DNA of 64,000 nucleotides from Cuscuta epithymum (taxonomy: Eukaryota; Streptophyta; Magnoliopsida; Solanales; Convolvulaceae): NCBI GenBank assembly GCA_945859915.1, contig CAMAPF010000045.1, positions 2,800,501-2,864,500 of the forward strand, written 5' to 3'. This document shows, in pieces, positions 23,590 to 34,977 of this stretch. Every line of letters starts with the position of its first letter. Within the stretch, counting starts at the first letter, position 1. Below the pieces are notes generated by a model that was given only the letters and a program-made list of their open reading frames with translations, was not told the origin of the DNA and ran no database searches. The translations under genes were made by a program, and so were the position numbers.

Positions 23590-24135
23590 GAGCAAAATAA
23601 GAGTAATAGTAATATGATATTTCAAAATAGGAGTGTTGTATTTTTCAACTAAATAGAAGTAATGAAATATAACGTGATGACAATCATGCGCCAACAAGAC
23701 AGGTGAATGGACAAATTTATCCACATAGGCTAAACAACTTGATAAACCGGAAGGTAACCTTCAAAATGGAGGAAATGGGTGATATTTTGTAGTTAATGGG
23801 TGGCTAAACAACCTGATAAACCGGAAGGTAACCTTCAAAATGGAGGAATTGGGTGATATTTTGTCGTTAATGGGTTTGATTGGGTATTATTTTAGTACGA
23901 GGGTATATTTGACGAATTCGTTATACTTCGTACTAAGAAGGCATATTTGACAGTGTCCCCTAACGTTAACTATGACATTAATATTTAATGTTATGGTACC
24001 AATGCCTGATAATGTTAATACGAGACATTCTTATTTTAGAATGATAGTATTTCACTTATATTTAAAGGGAAACAATAACTCTTATTTTGAAGTATCACAT
24101 TATTTTTATTTATTTCAGGAATATTCCCTTGAGAT
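23590..24135. repeat. Foldback repeat containing a 2 x 74 bp tandem duplication
   Basis: Left 'gatatttcaaaataggagt' and right inverse 'actcttattttgaagtatc' mark an inverted-repeat element. Inside it, a 74 bp unit beginning 'ggctaaacaac' occurs twice in tandem (23728-23801 and 23802-23875) with about three differences. Confidence 0.6.
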
Positions 24136-25229
24136 ACTTCTCCAAATGGGAGTAAATAAAAAGTAAATTGAAAAGTAAATAGGAATTGTTATATGTGATC
24201 TAATTATGAAATTGAAAATAAACAACACTCTTGAACTTGAAGTGACCCGTTCTTAGAAATTAATTGTGTGAGAATATGATCTTTTGAAGATCATTACAAC
24301 AACATAATTTCCTACTCCGTATACCTAGTAATATTTATCTTTAACATTAGAACAACATAAACTAGTCCTTCTTTCATTTCATTTTATTTGACACACTTTC
24401 TTTTTTCGGATGTTTCAAAATGAATGCTACACTTCCTTATTTCCTTATTTGGTAAACAAATCTATATCTAAACAGTGCAAAACAATATCAAACAATGCAA
24501 AACAGTACAAAATTTTTACTCCCCGACTCCTAACCGATTTTCCTTAATTTTTGACAAGTCCTCATCCAAATTGAGAATGAATTCTAGAATTAGAGATGTG
24601 AAATTACGACTTGTAGTGCGCGTGCACATATGCGCCCACCACTAGCTCTCCAGCCAGCCAGGCAATGCGGCACAGAGGATCCTCACACCAGGCGTTGAGT
24701 CTTCCTTGATTCCCCTTTCAGTCTTTTTTTGAAAAGTAATCCGTAAAAAAATCTAGAACTTAGCTGCTTATCTTCCAGGTTTGTTTCTCTCATTGCAGAC
24801 TGTTACAAGAACTTACTGCAGATTCACTACTTTTAGGACTTACTTTGCTCTCCAGTAGCATATTGGGCAGCCAAAGTTTCCGTTTTGGTGTTTGGGTTTT
24901 TGGATTCTAGTGGTTCCCTCCATGGGTTGGTGAGCTTCAAGAATATTCTCGATCTGTTTATAATTCTATATCAAGTGTTCGGATGTCTGAGCTGGGTGGT
25001 TATCTGAATTTGGAAGCTGCGGTTGAGTTCTGGAGAGAAAATTCAGTCATGTATATGATTTGAAAGCTAAGTCAATACTTTGTCAAATTAGGGTTCTAAG
25101 GCGGGCCATTCGCAGCATTATTCATCATACTGTTTGCTAAGATTGTTTATTTGGTGTTGCCCTAATTAGGGCATAGCTGAAATTCAAGCTCTGTTATGAA
25201 GGCTGGCTCAGACAGTTGAGGGACCTGCA
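24136..25229 (+). other. Intergenic DNA, promoter and leader of the kinase gene
   Basis: 24363-24520 resembles the interior of the Stowaway-like MITE at 19299. From about 24640 the DNA becomes exon-like and probably holds the transcription start and 5'UTR of the kinase gene. A small leader intron is possible (acceptor 'ctcattgcag' at 24799). Start sites are not resolvable. Confidence 0.4.
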
Positions 25230-28200
25230 ATGAAAACTCTCCTTTTATTTATTAAAAAGATGAAGCAACTACTTGGAGCTTTTCCAAGAACGGAATTTGC
25301 CTTGCTTTGTTTTCTGTTATTTGCCCAATTGCCAAGATTTTTATCTTCTGAGCTGCTAGAACACTCTCAAGCTTGCAGGACTTACCTTGTCAGCTATTCA
25401 GATGATCCTCATCGTGAATTATTTTACGTAAATGGGGAATTATTTGACAAGCATAAATTCTGCAAAGCCTTTGTAGTTGATGCTTCAAACCGTTGCTTCA
25501 GTACGGGGAGTGTTGGCTATCAGCATTGTGGGCTGGATTTCTCTGTAGGTAAATGTGCAATAATATACTGCTTCTGGTCCTATTTGTATGTTCATTTTTT
25601 TTGTATTTCTTCCGGACCCTTTTATGTGTCCAATTAGAAGATATATGGAGATTTAATTAATCATTAGTCATTTCTTTCTGGATTTACCCTTCAAAGAATT
25701 GTAAGGAGCACATTGCCACATTGGATAACATATTTTGCACTGTATTAAACACATAAGTGGAAATTGTTTTTGAAATGAGTTTATAAATGGAAATAATGGC
25801 CAACATATGATTATACTAAAGATAGTGGATAAAAATGTGACTTTTAATACTTAGTGACCATAGTACTATAGTAGTAAATGTAGTGATCATGATTCTGTGC
25901 AATTTTATATTGCAGTGACCACGGTAGTATACTCATAGTCTGTGTTTTGTCTATAATTATATTTCAGTAATATTTCACGAAAAAACCCGTTGTGTAGGCA
26001 ACCCATTTTTATGCTATCTTTTTAAAATTTTGTTGTGATTTTTTTTCTTTTTTGTAAGTCCATGTAGTAAATTTATAGAGCTTTAGTTACTCCGTAGTTT
26101 GATCAATACACATTATAAAATATGTATGCAAAAATTGGGTTATACAAAGTTGGTTTTTTAGTTCATGAATAACGGCGGTTTTGGTTAAGACTTGATAAGC
26201 TCTGGTTTAATTTAAAAAGTTACTTAAGTTTCTTAATATGTGCAGTTACCTAAAAAAATTGTTTCTTTATCTCTGCATAAGTATACTGAAGCTAGTTCTA
26301 ATAGTTCTAATTGATGGTGTTGTGTTTTGTCCTAATTACTTTCTTGCAGATGAGTTTACTTCCTCGGGCAGAAAATTTCTGCATAAAGCTGTAAGGCAAC
26401 GGTCCAATATCCATGTTTTTGTCAAAAAAGAGATGGAAGAAAAGCATGATTCTCAAAACAACTCTCCGTGGACCCCAAAAAGAGTGGCTCTGTCTGTCTC
26501 AGCAATTTTTGTCTTGTGCTGTGCTGTGATTTGTCCATGCTTGCGTGCTAAAAGGAAAGAAACGTCTCGTTCTGTTCTTTCTAATGACCATAAGTCAGGT
26601 GATTTGATTCATTTTCATTTTCTATCATCTATACATTACGGAGAATTATAAACTGTGTTGCTAACACTGCGAAAGAGATATACCTATGCTTTCTTAATCT
26701 GATTACCAATTACATTCACCACACAAATATATGTTTAGGCTCACTTTGTTTAACTGAAATGTATTTTTAGATGAGTCTCTATCTCGCCCGATTATATATA
26801 TTTCAAAGAACGATTCCTTATTGTTCTTTGAACTTCTCTTTAGAAGTACTTCATCTTTTGAAAAGAGTTGTTTTCCATAAGCATTTTTTCCCGTACTATG
26901 GGAAACATTTTACCGGGAATCAAGTGGAGACCTAACTCCTTAAGGCTGCTTCCGAACGTGGAAAATGGATGGGAAAAGTGGAAATAAATAGAAGGAACTT
27001 AGTTTTTTTATGGTTTGATTTTATCCAGGAAAGTACAATGTGAAATCAAATTTCACTGATTTTTATTTTATCTTTACATGCTAATATAGATATATCAAAT
27101 ATATTAATAAAATGAGTTGAAGTTTGAACTAATATTAAAATTTAATTTACTAAGTTAGAATCTTTTATTTATTTGCCCTCCCCCCCACTTCCCTCCTCCC
27201 AAACCTCCCCCTTATCAGTCTATATCCTCCATATTTTCTCTGACTAGTATTTTCGGCTTTCATACAGATCGAGTAACAACATTTTTTTGAGATACTATTT
27301 TATGTCAACTGTCAAGCATTATGATTTATGATATTGACTCTTCAATAGCCTCCCTATAGCTGTGGAATTCACTTTTGCACCCTAATCTCTAATAAAATGG
27401 ACCAGCAATGCATCCTTAGTCCATACAAGAATTTGCACGTACAAGCAATAGGTAGTCATATAATTTGATTTTTTTTGGCAACTGGTAGTCAATTAGTCAC
27501 CCCACATTGTGCGTATTCTTGCAGTGAAACCCTCTGCTCCTTTGGAAATGAACTCCGCTATTGAAAAGGTTCTGCCCAGTCCATTACGGGTCCCGCCAAG
27601 TCCTTCCAGGTTCACACTGTCTCCTGGACTGGAGAGAGTTGGATCTGTTCATTTGAATTTGACTCAGGCTCTTAGAGCCACTCAAAATTTCTCTCCAGCA
27701 TTGAGGATAGGCGAAGGTGGTTTCGGGACTGTCTACAAGGGCCAGCTATCTAATGGTCCCTGCGTTGCCATTAAACGTGCGAAAAAGGTACATTGCCCTC
27801 TCCATAGATGTCTTTAAATTCAAGAAGCTCTGCAAAATTACAAAGTCGGCCCTTTAATTTTATAATTTATGGGTGGTCGCATTCTTGCTCCTGTATTTTC
27901 AAGGGGTGACACTTCCAGTCCTGTAACTCGAAAGAAACACAAAAAAGTTTTTCCTTTGTCTCTGCTGGATTTTACTTGAGTGGCACAATTTATTGGATTG
28001 TGACAGGATTATGACAGTCTACAGCTCATGTGTATATTTGATTTTGAGAAATAAATAAGAAACTAGACAAATCCATGCCTGAAGCAGCAGTAGGTGCTTC
28101 GCTTGGAAGATAACTAAAATCCTACCATGTTTTACCTGTGTGAAGTTTTATTTGTTATTTATTTATTTACTTTGAGTCTCCTAAAGTACATGTCAGCCAT

Positions 28201-31200
28201 AAAAAGGTGAAAACATTAAATTTGTATCATTTGTGACGTTACAGGAAATATTTAGGTGGAATAAGTGATGTCTGATAAAAAGTCGTGAAATTGCAAATTT
28301 TCCAAGGTACAAGACCAAAATTGTCACCCCATGACAGTACGGACTAAATATGTCCCACCCTATAAGTTTCGAGACATATTTGCAACTTCTCCCGAGAACA
28401 TAAAAGGGGGACTTGACCCAAAATAGTACACACTCATTGTTCCTTTGATACACTTCATATGGAAACTCAACATATAGGACATTAGGACCTTGTTTTCTTC
28501 ATGTGGTTGGTTTCGTTACTTTTGTATTAGTTTGAATTATCCACCTCTAGAAGGGGTAGCAAGCATCATATACAAATATTTAGGTGTATTCATATGAGAT
28601 GCTATATGTTTGTTATCCAAACACTTTACAGGAGCATGTTGATACTTTAACAAGTGAATTTAAAAGTGAAGTTGAACTGCTAGCAAAAATTGAACATCGG
28701 AATCTAGTTAAGCTGCTTGGTTATGTTGACAAAGGAAATGAGCGTCTCATCATCACAGAGTTTGTACCAAACGGTACACTTCGGGAGCATCTAGATGGTA
28801 AAAAACGTTTAATCCTGAAATAGTGATTTTAAGTAAATCTACAATGGGAATTATAATAATACTCTTACTATTATTGGTACTCTACAGGTTCACATGTAAA
28901 GATATTAGATTTTAATCAGCGACTTGAGATTTCCATTGATGTTGCTCATGGCCTAACATATCTCCACTTATATGCTGGTGAGGGTTTTTCCACTTGACCA
29001 TATAGAATTACTTGATTTACTTCTTTTCATGAATTGTAAGTAGCAGCTACTGTTTGAAAGAAGCTGCAACACTATGGCTATATTTGGAACATGGAATGAG
29101 ATAGGCTAAGGAGAAATGTATGAAGGGACTTGTTGGATGGAGGGATCTGAAGGGGAAGGATTTGCAAGACAGGCAATATCTTCATAAACATAATTTTCTA
29201 AACGCAAATAAAAGATGATTAAATGTTATATGCTTTATTATGTTATATTTCAACTTTTATAAAATCTCAAATATTTATCAAAGTATAAACAAAGCCTTCC
29301 ACTGGAAACTCTTTGAAAACCCTCCATCAAAACAAACTCCAACAAAATCAATTGGAGTAAAACTCTTTAAATTATGCACATATTTAGATTCTTAGTGTTT
29401 GTATTGTATAAATATATATGTAGTACATAAAATGGGTTTGAATGGATCATCATTTTCATTTACCCCAGTGCTACAAAGGCTCCCACCTACGGTGGGGTAG
29501 GGGGGGGGGGTCGGATGTACGCAGTCTTACCCCTATTTTGAATGGATACATAAATTCATTTATTTATTTTGAAACAACTTTTATTTTCCTTCACATTTTC
29601 CTTCTTTCCAAATATCCTCTACCTCCCTATTTTGTTTTCCTCTACCTCCCTATTTACGGATCCTGAATCATTAAAAAAGGATAAGTCTAGCTAGGGGAGA
29701 GGGGTCATGCAAGATCTAAGTAAAATTAAGTGATATATTAGATGCTTATAGTTCATTTTAACTAAAACCAATATTTCAACAGTTGAACCAAAGAAACCAA
29801 TTTCAACCGAAGATGGGACAAACAGTTTGATACATGTTTATTTAGTTTTCTTTTAAACTTACCTTCTTTAATATATATCAGAGAAGCCTATCATCCATAG
29901 AGATGTGAAGTCATCCAATATTCTTTTGACGGAGAGCATGCGGGCAAAGGTTGCAGATTTTGGGTTTGCGAGGCTGGGAGATACAGATGCTGATAAAACA
30001 CATATTTCAACCAAAGTAAAAGGAACCGTTGGTTACCTTGACCCTGAGTACATGAAGACATACCAACTTACACCGAAAAGTGACGTCTACTCATTCGGGG
30101 TATTGTTGTTAGAAATTTTAACTGGTCGCCGTCCCGTGGAGATGAAGAAACCTCCAGATGAGAGGGTGACACTCAGATGGGTAAGTCCAGCTCTCTCTTT
30201 CTCCCATTTTACATGTCTTAGTTACGATTTGTTAGTCCAAACAACAGTTATTTCTTCATTTATTGGTTTAATAATCTTTTAACTCGTATTATATTAAACT
30301 TCTGGTTTATGAGTCGAGGACGGCCAACAGGGTAGATTATTTCATTATTATATCAAATCCGCCACATATGGATAATTTCTCCACCCTTAACTCCCCAATA
30401 TCCAATGGACAACTTTTGTTCCAGCTGCTGCAATGGGTAATATTATAATTGCCAGTAACCATTAGTTAAATGGGTAATGCTTTTTCCAGCGAATGAAAAT
30501 TAATATCATAAAAAACTTTATTATTAATTTTAAATAATATTACAAAATAAATGTATGTATTTGTATTTCGCTCTCTATGAATGTACACATGTACAAGTTC
30601 CTCTACACACATGCATGCGCACAAACACATACACATACATAAAATGTATTAATGCATGTAATTTATAATAGTATATAAATTTAAATTAATAATTTAAAGG
30701 ATTAAATGGTTAACGCTAACTTTATCCAAAGATTCATTATTTTTTGGCTTGAGAATATGATGGAATAAAGCAAAATGGCTCACTAAACTGTCTGTGCTTC
30801 TTTGTTATGAAGCAGCAGTCAGTCCATACAATTTTGGACGTGATTTTCACTCTGGATCATCCGGAAACAGTCTCTATGTGCTTTAGTACAAGGGTAAGAC
30901 TGCGTACATCCGACCCCCCCTTACCCCACCGTAGGTGGGAGCTTTTGCGGCACTGGGTGAATGAAAATGATGAAATGCTAACTTTATCCAAAACCAACTC
31001 TGCGGTTATTGGGCATGTGTGTGTAGTTGTAACCATTTCATTACACTTAAAAATATACGTAGTAACAGTTATTTCCCATCTCGTACTATGTTAATGCTGT
31101 ATTCCCTGATTTAACCAGATAAATCAAGTGCTGGTATGCAACACATCGAAAATAATTGCCATCTCTATGTGTAATACTATCCCTTTTGTGAAATAGTTTT

Positions 31201-33021
31201 CTTTTTTTCAACTTTAATTTGTCCTGGAATGATCTTCATGTATCAGTACTAAGAAATGAATATGCGGTTGCTATTATTTGATTTGTTTCACTTATTCCAT
31301 CCAATTTTGATCATACTTATATTTTCAACCATATGTCTTAATAAACATGCCAAGTTGAAACTGGAAGGTTAGTTTGGGACGGAGGGAGTATTAATTTTCA
31401 TGTAGTTTCTAATCTAAATATATACAATTCGTTCCCCGGCTAAAGGGATGTCATGCTTCAAAGGGTTTTTCATCCTAAAAACAAAGTCCATATCATGTAG
31501 TTTCATCATCATCATCACCCCAGTGCCGCAAAGGCTCCCACCTACGGTGGGATAAGGGGGGGTCGGATGTACGCAGAGGCTGTTTCCGAATGACCCATAG
31601 TGAAAATCTCGTCAAAATTGCATAGACTGACTGTTGCTTCATAACAAAGAAGTGCAGAGTGTTTAGTGAGTCATTTTGCTTTATTCCATATCACTAGTTT
31701 GCCAAGAAGAAATCATAAGCTCATAATGAAATATATATCCTCCTTTTTTAGTTGCAACATGGATAATTTTACACTATTTACATGTTCTACTTTTACTAGA
31801 TTTTATTTTTCAATGTATGAGATTTTATTTTTGAAAAATATTGTTGAATTCATCTCATTACAAATTATCACAATCCGATTTTTAAATTTTTTACTAATAG
31901 AGAATTAAATATAATGATTAATGACGGTTAAAGTTGTGCATTGGGAAGCGTGAAAATGGGAATGTTGCAACTAAAAAGAATGGAGGAAGTATATGCTTTC
32001 CCATTCTCAAAAGTCCTGCATTAAAGTTTTTTGGTTTTGGTTTTAAGCTGATAGTTTATTTTGTCCTAAATTGACAATCATGCCCGTCTTGATTTCTAAT
32101 CTAGGTAATTAGAGTAGCAAGAAAAAGTTTAATTCATATGTGAAGATAACTTAAACCATTTTACTATGTTTTACTTTATTGGGTTTTGCTAAATGGCCAC
32201 TTGTTTGTGAGCGAAGTGTTCTATCTGAGGGTGAAACCAATGAAGCAATTCCCTTGGAACCCGATTCTTGAGGGCCAAAAAAAATTACTAATACAAAAGA
32301 AATTGGGGTCATTTTGTGCATATGTGTGGACTAAATGTTGAACAAAGGGTTTCACAACCTGTTTTTCATCAAAATATACATTGTTGTTTGTAGCCATGTA
32401 TGTTCTAATGGAAAAGTTCTTTGGGAGAACAACTCAATAAGGTTCATATACGATGTTATTTTGTTCTGCTTTTTTTCTAACTTTTAGTTTATACGAAAAT
32501 ACCATGGCCTAAAAATTTGGGGACTATTTATGAAATTCGCCAAGACCTCAGATTCCGAGATATAACTCCGAAAGTGTGTCAGTGTGTGTACATTCTGGTA
32601 ATGCAAAGTTATTTTAGTACAGATGGAGTAATTAGGCCTCCATTACTTTAAAAAGTTATACCGTGTCAATAGTAAAATGTTGCATCTTCACCAAAGCTGA
32701 TTTTTTTACAGAGGGATTACTGAATGAAATAGTATCGGAAAAAATAACATGCCAATCACTTTAGTTGTTTCTTCAAAGTCCTGCAACTCACGCATGATAT
32801 TGATAGTGCAGGTATTTGGGAAGTTTAGCGAAGGGAACGTAACCGGCATGGTAGACCCTTTGATGAAGGAAAAGATAGACAGGGAGATATTGGTGAGGAT
32901 GTTTGAGTTGGCAATTCAATGTGCAGCGCCTACCCGGACGGATCGCCCAGATATGAAGACAGTCGTAGAGCGGTTATGGGCAATTAGAATAGAGTACTCA
33001 AAGGGAGTTAAAATGGTCTAA
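25230..33021 (+). CDS. Calmodulin-binding receptor-like kinase, CRCK2/CRCK3 type, seven exons
   Basis: Exons: 25230-25548, 26350-26598, 27525-27787, 28632-28797, 28888-28977, 29882-30180 and 32812-33021. All are GT-AG, in phase, and sum to 1596 nt (531 codons plus stop). The N-terminus has a hydrophobic signal segment (about 23-38) and a short cysteine-containing ectodomain. One membrane helix spans about 152-172. A Ser/Thr kinase domain follows: G252-x-G-x-x-G257, K273 (VAIK), HRDVKSSN with D370, D388FG, and GTVGYLDPEY. All catalytic residues are present, so this is an active RD kinase in form. The domain order, GEGGFGTVYKG and VTLRW..KF.EG text match plant CRCKs, which act in calcium and immune signalling. 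Which CRCK it is cannot be fixed here. Met1 or Met11 could start. Large introns are loaded with repeats. Confidence 0.88.
25549..26349 (+). other. Kinase gene intron 1
   Basis: An 801 bp AT-rich intron, GT at 25549 and AG at 26348-26349. No repeat or gene was recognised. Confidence 0.75.
26599..27524 (+). other. Kinase gene intron 2
   Basis: A 926 bp intron. A purine-rich 'ggaaaatggatgggaaaagtgg' segment near 26955 and a C-rich 'ccccccacttccctcctcc' segment near 27180 look like the two ends of an eroded foldback repeat. No gene. Confidence 0.6.
27838..28400. repeat. Eroded foldback repeat in kinase intron 3
   Basis: Left text 'ccagtcctgtaactcgaaag' and right text 'cctataagtttcgagacat', together with 'aaggggtgacact' against 'ttgtcacccc', suggest a decayed inverted-repeat element inside the intron. 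Confidence 0.35.
29448..29536 (-). mobile_element. 5'-truncated Au-like SINE in kinase intron 5
   Basis: Reading leftward it gives GGTAAGACTGCGTACATCCGA, CCCCACCGTAGGTGGGAGCC and GCACTGGGG, the conserved 3' body of Au-type plant SINEs. It is flanked by an 11 bp duplication TTTGAATGGAT (29437-29447 and 29537-29547), so it is a short separate insertion. Confidence 0.75.
30731..30976 (+). mobile_element. Full-length Au-like SINE in kinase intron 6
   Basis: 246 bp flanked by a perfect 16 bp duplication GCTAACTTTATCCAAA (30715-30730 and 30977-30992). The 3' half has the Au-SINE landmarks GGAAACAG.CTCT, GGGTAAGACTGCGTACATCC, GTAGGTGGGAGC and GGCACTGGG. The 5' half begins GATTCATTATTTTTTGGCTT and lacks a good tRNA B box (only GGATCATCCGG). 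The short open frame here is not a gene. Confidence 0.8.
31293..31388. mobile_element. Short Stowaway-like MITE in kinase intron 6
   Basis: Right end GGGACGGAGGGAG followed by TA. The left end 'ttccatccaattttgatca' is a diverged inverse. It is under 100 bp, so an internally deleted copy. Confidence 0.55.
31504..31687 (-). mobile_element. Au-like SINE, inverted, in kinase intron 6
   Basis: Same 5' and 3' text as the copy at 30731-30976 on the opposite strand, with an internal deletion before TGCGTACATCC and a (GAT)n 3' end. It is flanked by an imperfect 13-14 bp duplication (ATATCA.GTAGTTT at 31490-31503 and 31688-31700). Confidence 0.75.
31741..31990. mobile_element. Stowaway-like MITE in kinase intron 6
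   Basis: Left 'tccttttttagttgcaacat' is mirrored by 'gttgcaactaaaaagaatgga'. The interior (ttttacactatttacatgtt, tgaattcatctcattacaaa) matches the MITE at 62941-63199 almost throughout, defining a family with two copies here. Confidence 0.75.
31991..32811 (+). other. 3' part of kinase intron 6
   Basis: AT-rich intron sequence ending in the acceptor 'tgatagtgcag' at 32811. No gene or clear element. Confidence 0.6.
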
Positions 33022-33236
33022 CACAGCTGCAGATTTGTCTCTTGTATTATGCTGTAAAAAGAGATCTTCGGTTCCGAAGGTACCATAGGGGGATTAGAGG
33101 GCCTTCTTGTAATGCAGCATGGTTTGTTCAGAACTCATTAAACAAAATCATCATGTCTGTAGATGGTAATGTTGTGCTGTATACACTTCAACTTGTACCT
33201 CATAGTATAAATATGTCATTGTGAATGAAGCGAAGG

Positions 33237-33237
<1 letters not shown>
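33022..33237 (+). other. Kinase gene 3'UTR
   Basis: Non-coding DNA after the TAA stop. It runs up to an AAT microsatellite in which the MULE is inserted. The short frame at 33042-33224 has no family resemblance. Confidence 0.5.
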
Positions 33238-33272
<35 letters not shown>

Positions 33273-33278
33273 TAATAA
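33238..33278 (+). repeat. (TAA)n microsatellite, left part
   Basis: About 13 units of TAA with one CAA interruption, ending exactly at the left terminus of the MULE. Confidence 0.9.
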
Positions 33279-33436
33279 GGGTAAACTACAGTAAACGTAC
33301 TTGTGGTTTGGGCCTTTGGGGTGTTTTCAATTCGGGGCATGAGATTCATTTCTTGACAACCACGGGCGCGTGATTCCACTCCGTTATCTCACCCGGGGCA
33401 CCAGGCCTTACGACGTTAGAAATAAGTGACGTGGCA
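33279..33436 (+). repeat. MULE left terminal inverted repeat
   Basis: 158 bp matching the right end inverted, with about eight substitutions and one 8 bp insertion (CCTTTGGG near 33313). The GRF gene begins 150 bp further in, so the repeat probably supplies its promoter. Confidence 0.85.
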
Positions 33437-33587
33437 AAATTTTTAACGGTGAAATTTGAAATGGTTCATCTATGCATATACACGTGGCTTATCTTTTCTG
33501 CTTAATTATTAAAACCCTCCAGCCTCTTGTTTAAGGCTGTCCTTAAGACGTCGGTGAAGGAAAAAAAGAAAGGCGAGTAAGAGGGCG

Positions 33588-34025
33588 ATGAGTTCTTCGA
33601 GCGTTGAGTCCCAGTGGATGGATGGAAGAAGACGAATTAAGAGGTGTGAGTGTGGACTCCAAGCACCAGTGTGGACTGCTACGACAGACAAAAACAGGGG
33701 GAAAAGATTTCATGAATGCGGTCGTTTCTTGAGTGCTCAAAAGTGCAATTTGTTTGAATGGGTTGAGGATGAAGAACGTGTTACTTGTTTGAGACGGATA
33801 GATACTTTGCTCCAGAAGATTACCAGTGTTGAAGACAATTTCCGAGTGAAAGAATTGGAGATGCAAGCTGAAATCAAGAGTTGTGTTCGTGGGATAGGGC
33901 TTTTGAAACTCCAAAATATGGAAGAGGAACTTAAGATGTCAAAGAAAGGCAATAAGACTTTCTCCTGGAATGTAGTGTGGTTCGGGTTGTTGGTTATCAT
34001 CTTGTTGGGAAGTAGGATATATTAG
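33588..34025 (+). CDS. Small GRF-type zinc finger protein with coiled coil and C-terminal membrane helix, carried by the MULE
   Basis: A 145-codon intact frame. Residues 19-58 form a GRF-type zinc finger, RCECG ... NRGKRFHEC ... CNLFEW, with likely zinc ligands C20, C22, C44 and C53. Residues about 68-120 are charged and heptad-like (RIDTLLQKI, EDNFRVKELEMQAEIKS), a probable coiled coil. Residues about 127-143 (NVVWFGLLVIILLG) form a single C-terminal hydrophobic helix, as in tail-anchored proteins. GRF fingers bind single-stranded nucleic acid in several DNA-repair proteins. What this plant family does is not known to me. It lies inside the MULE, is transcribed from the left terminal repeat and converges on the transposase. 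Either it is the element's second gene or a captured host gene. Unlike the transposase it has no lesions. Confidence 0.8.
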   Translation: MSSSSVESQWMDGRRRIKRCECGLQAPVWTATTDKNRGKRFHECGRFLSAQKCNLFEWVEDEERVTCLRRIDTLLQKITSVEDNFRVKELEMQAEIKSCVRGIGLLKLQNMEEELKMSKKGNKTFSWNVVWFGLLVIILLGSRIY

Positions 34026-34977
34026 GTGTGTAAGGTTGCCATGTGTTTGATAAAATGTATCACTCAAACTTCAGTCTCAATTAATTGTCATTTTCTTTAG
34101 CAGATGTTTAGTTCTTGTGTGGTTGTATGTGGGTACTGATTTGGTTGTTGAATTTGGTTGTATTGTTGTAATGAAGATTATGAATTTGGTTATGAAGCTT
34201 ATGATCTTTTTGAAGCTTTTGTTGTTTATTATCTTATTCAGTGGCATCATATGTGTTTTACATATTCCACTGAGGGATTTCTGCAAAATGGGTTTAAGCC
34301 ATTATGGAAGCATATTAGATGACAAGCAAATCAAATGTGAATGATAGTGTTTGAGTCCCTAAGCTGTTGTTCTTTATTGTCATGTTTATTATCATCTTTG
34401 ACTCCCTAATACATCCTACTAGGACACATCAGATTAGCAATCCCATACTGAAACATAATAATCTGATGAACATCCCACTGCAAGATAAAGCAAAGAAACA
34501 TAATAATCTGATGAACATCCAATTGTAAGTATAATAGGAACATCATATTATACTGAAACATAACAATCTGACATATTATACTGAAACATAACAATCTGAC
34601 CCATACTCATTTGATTCCATCCAAAACAACAAGTATACAGTTCCTGCCTTTTAAGATAAACCAAAGCAATGTGTGCCCAGACAGACCATACATTCATTGC
34701 TAAAATCCATCCAATACATAGTACACATTACATTTCAGCAAAATAACTGCAAAAACCAATCCAACTGACATTACAAATTGTCTGCTACATTCATCACAGT
34801 TACAATTACAATTACATCACAATAACATTAAGCCCAGACATCTTCTCAGCAATTATATGACATCTATTCAAATTGAAGCACCCCCATGTTCAACAATGTT
34901 TGTCCTGCACACATAAACAACAATTTTAATAGTTATACAAGCACTGATTTAAAGGTCATTAATGTCACACCATTAAG
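34026..34977. other. MULE interior between the convergent genes
   Basis: Non-coding. It holds direct repeats at about 34440-34610: several copies of 'actgaaacataa(t/c)aatctga' and 'tgatgaacatcc'. It probably contains the 3' ends of both convergent transcripts. Confidence 0.55.

Noticed and set aside
33241..33278. CRISPR-like or short regular repeats (this and other simple repeats)
   Set aside because: Simple microsatellites in a plant genome, with no spacers.
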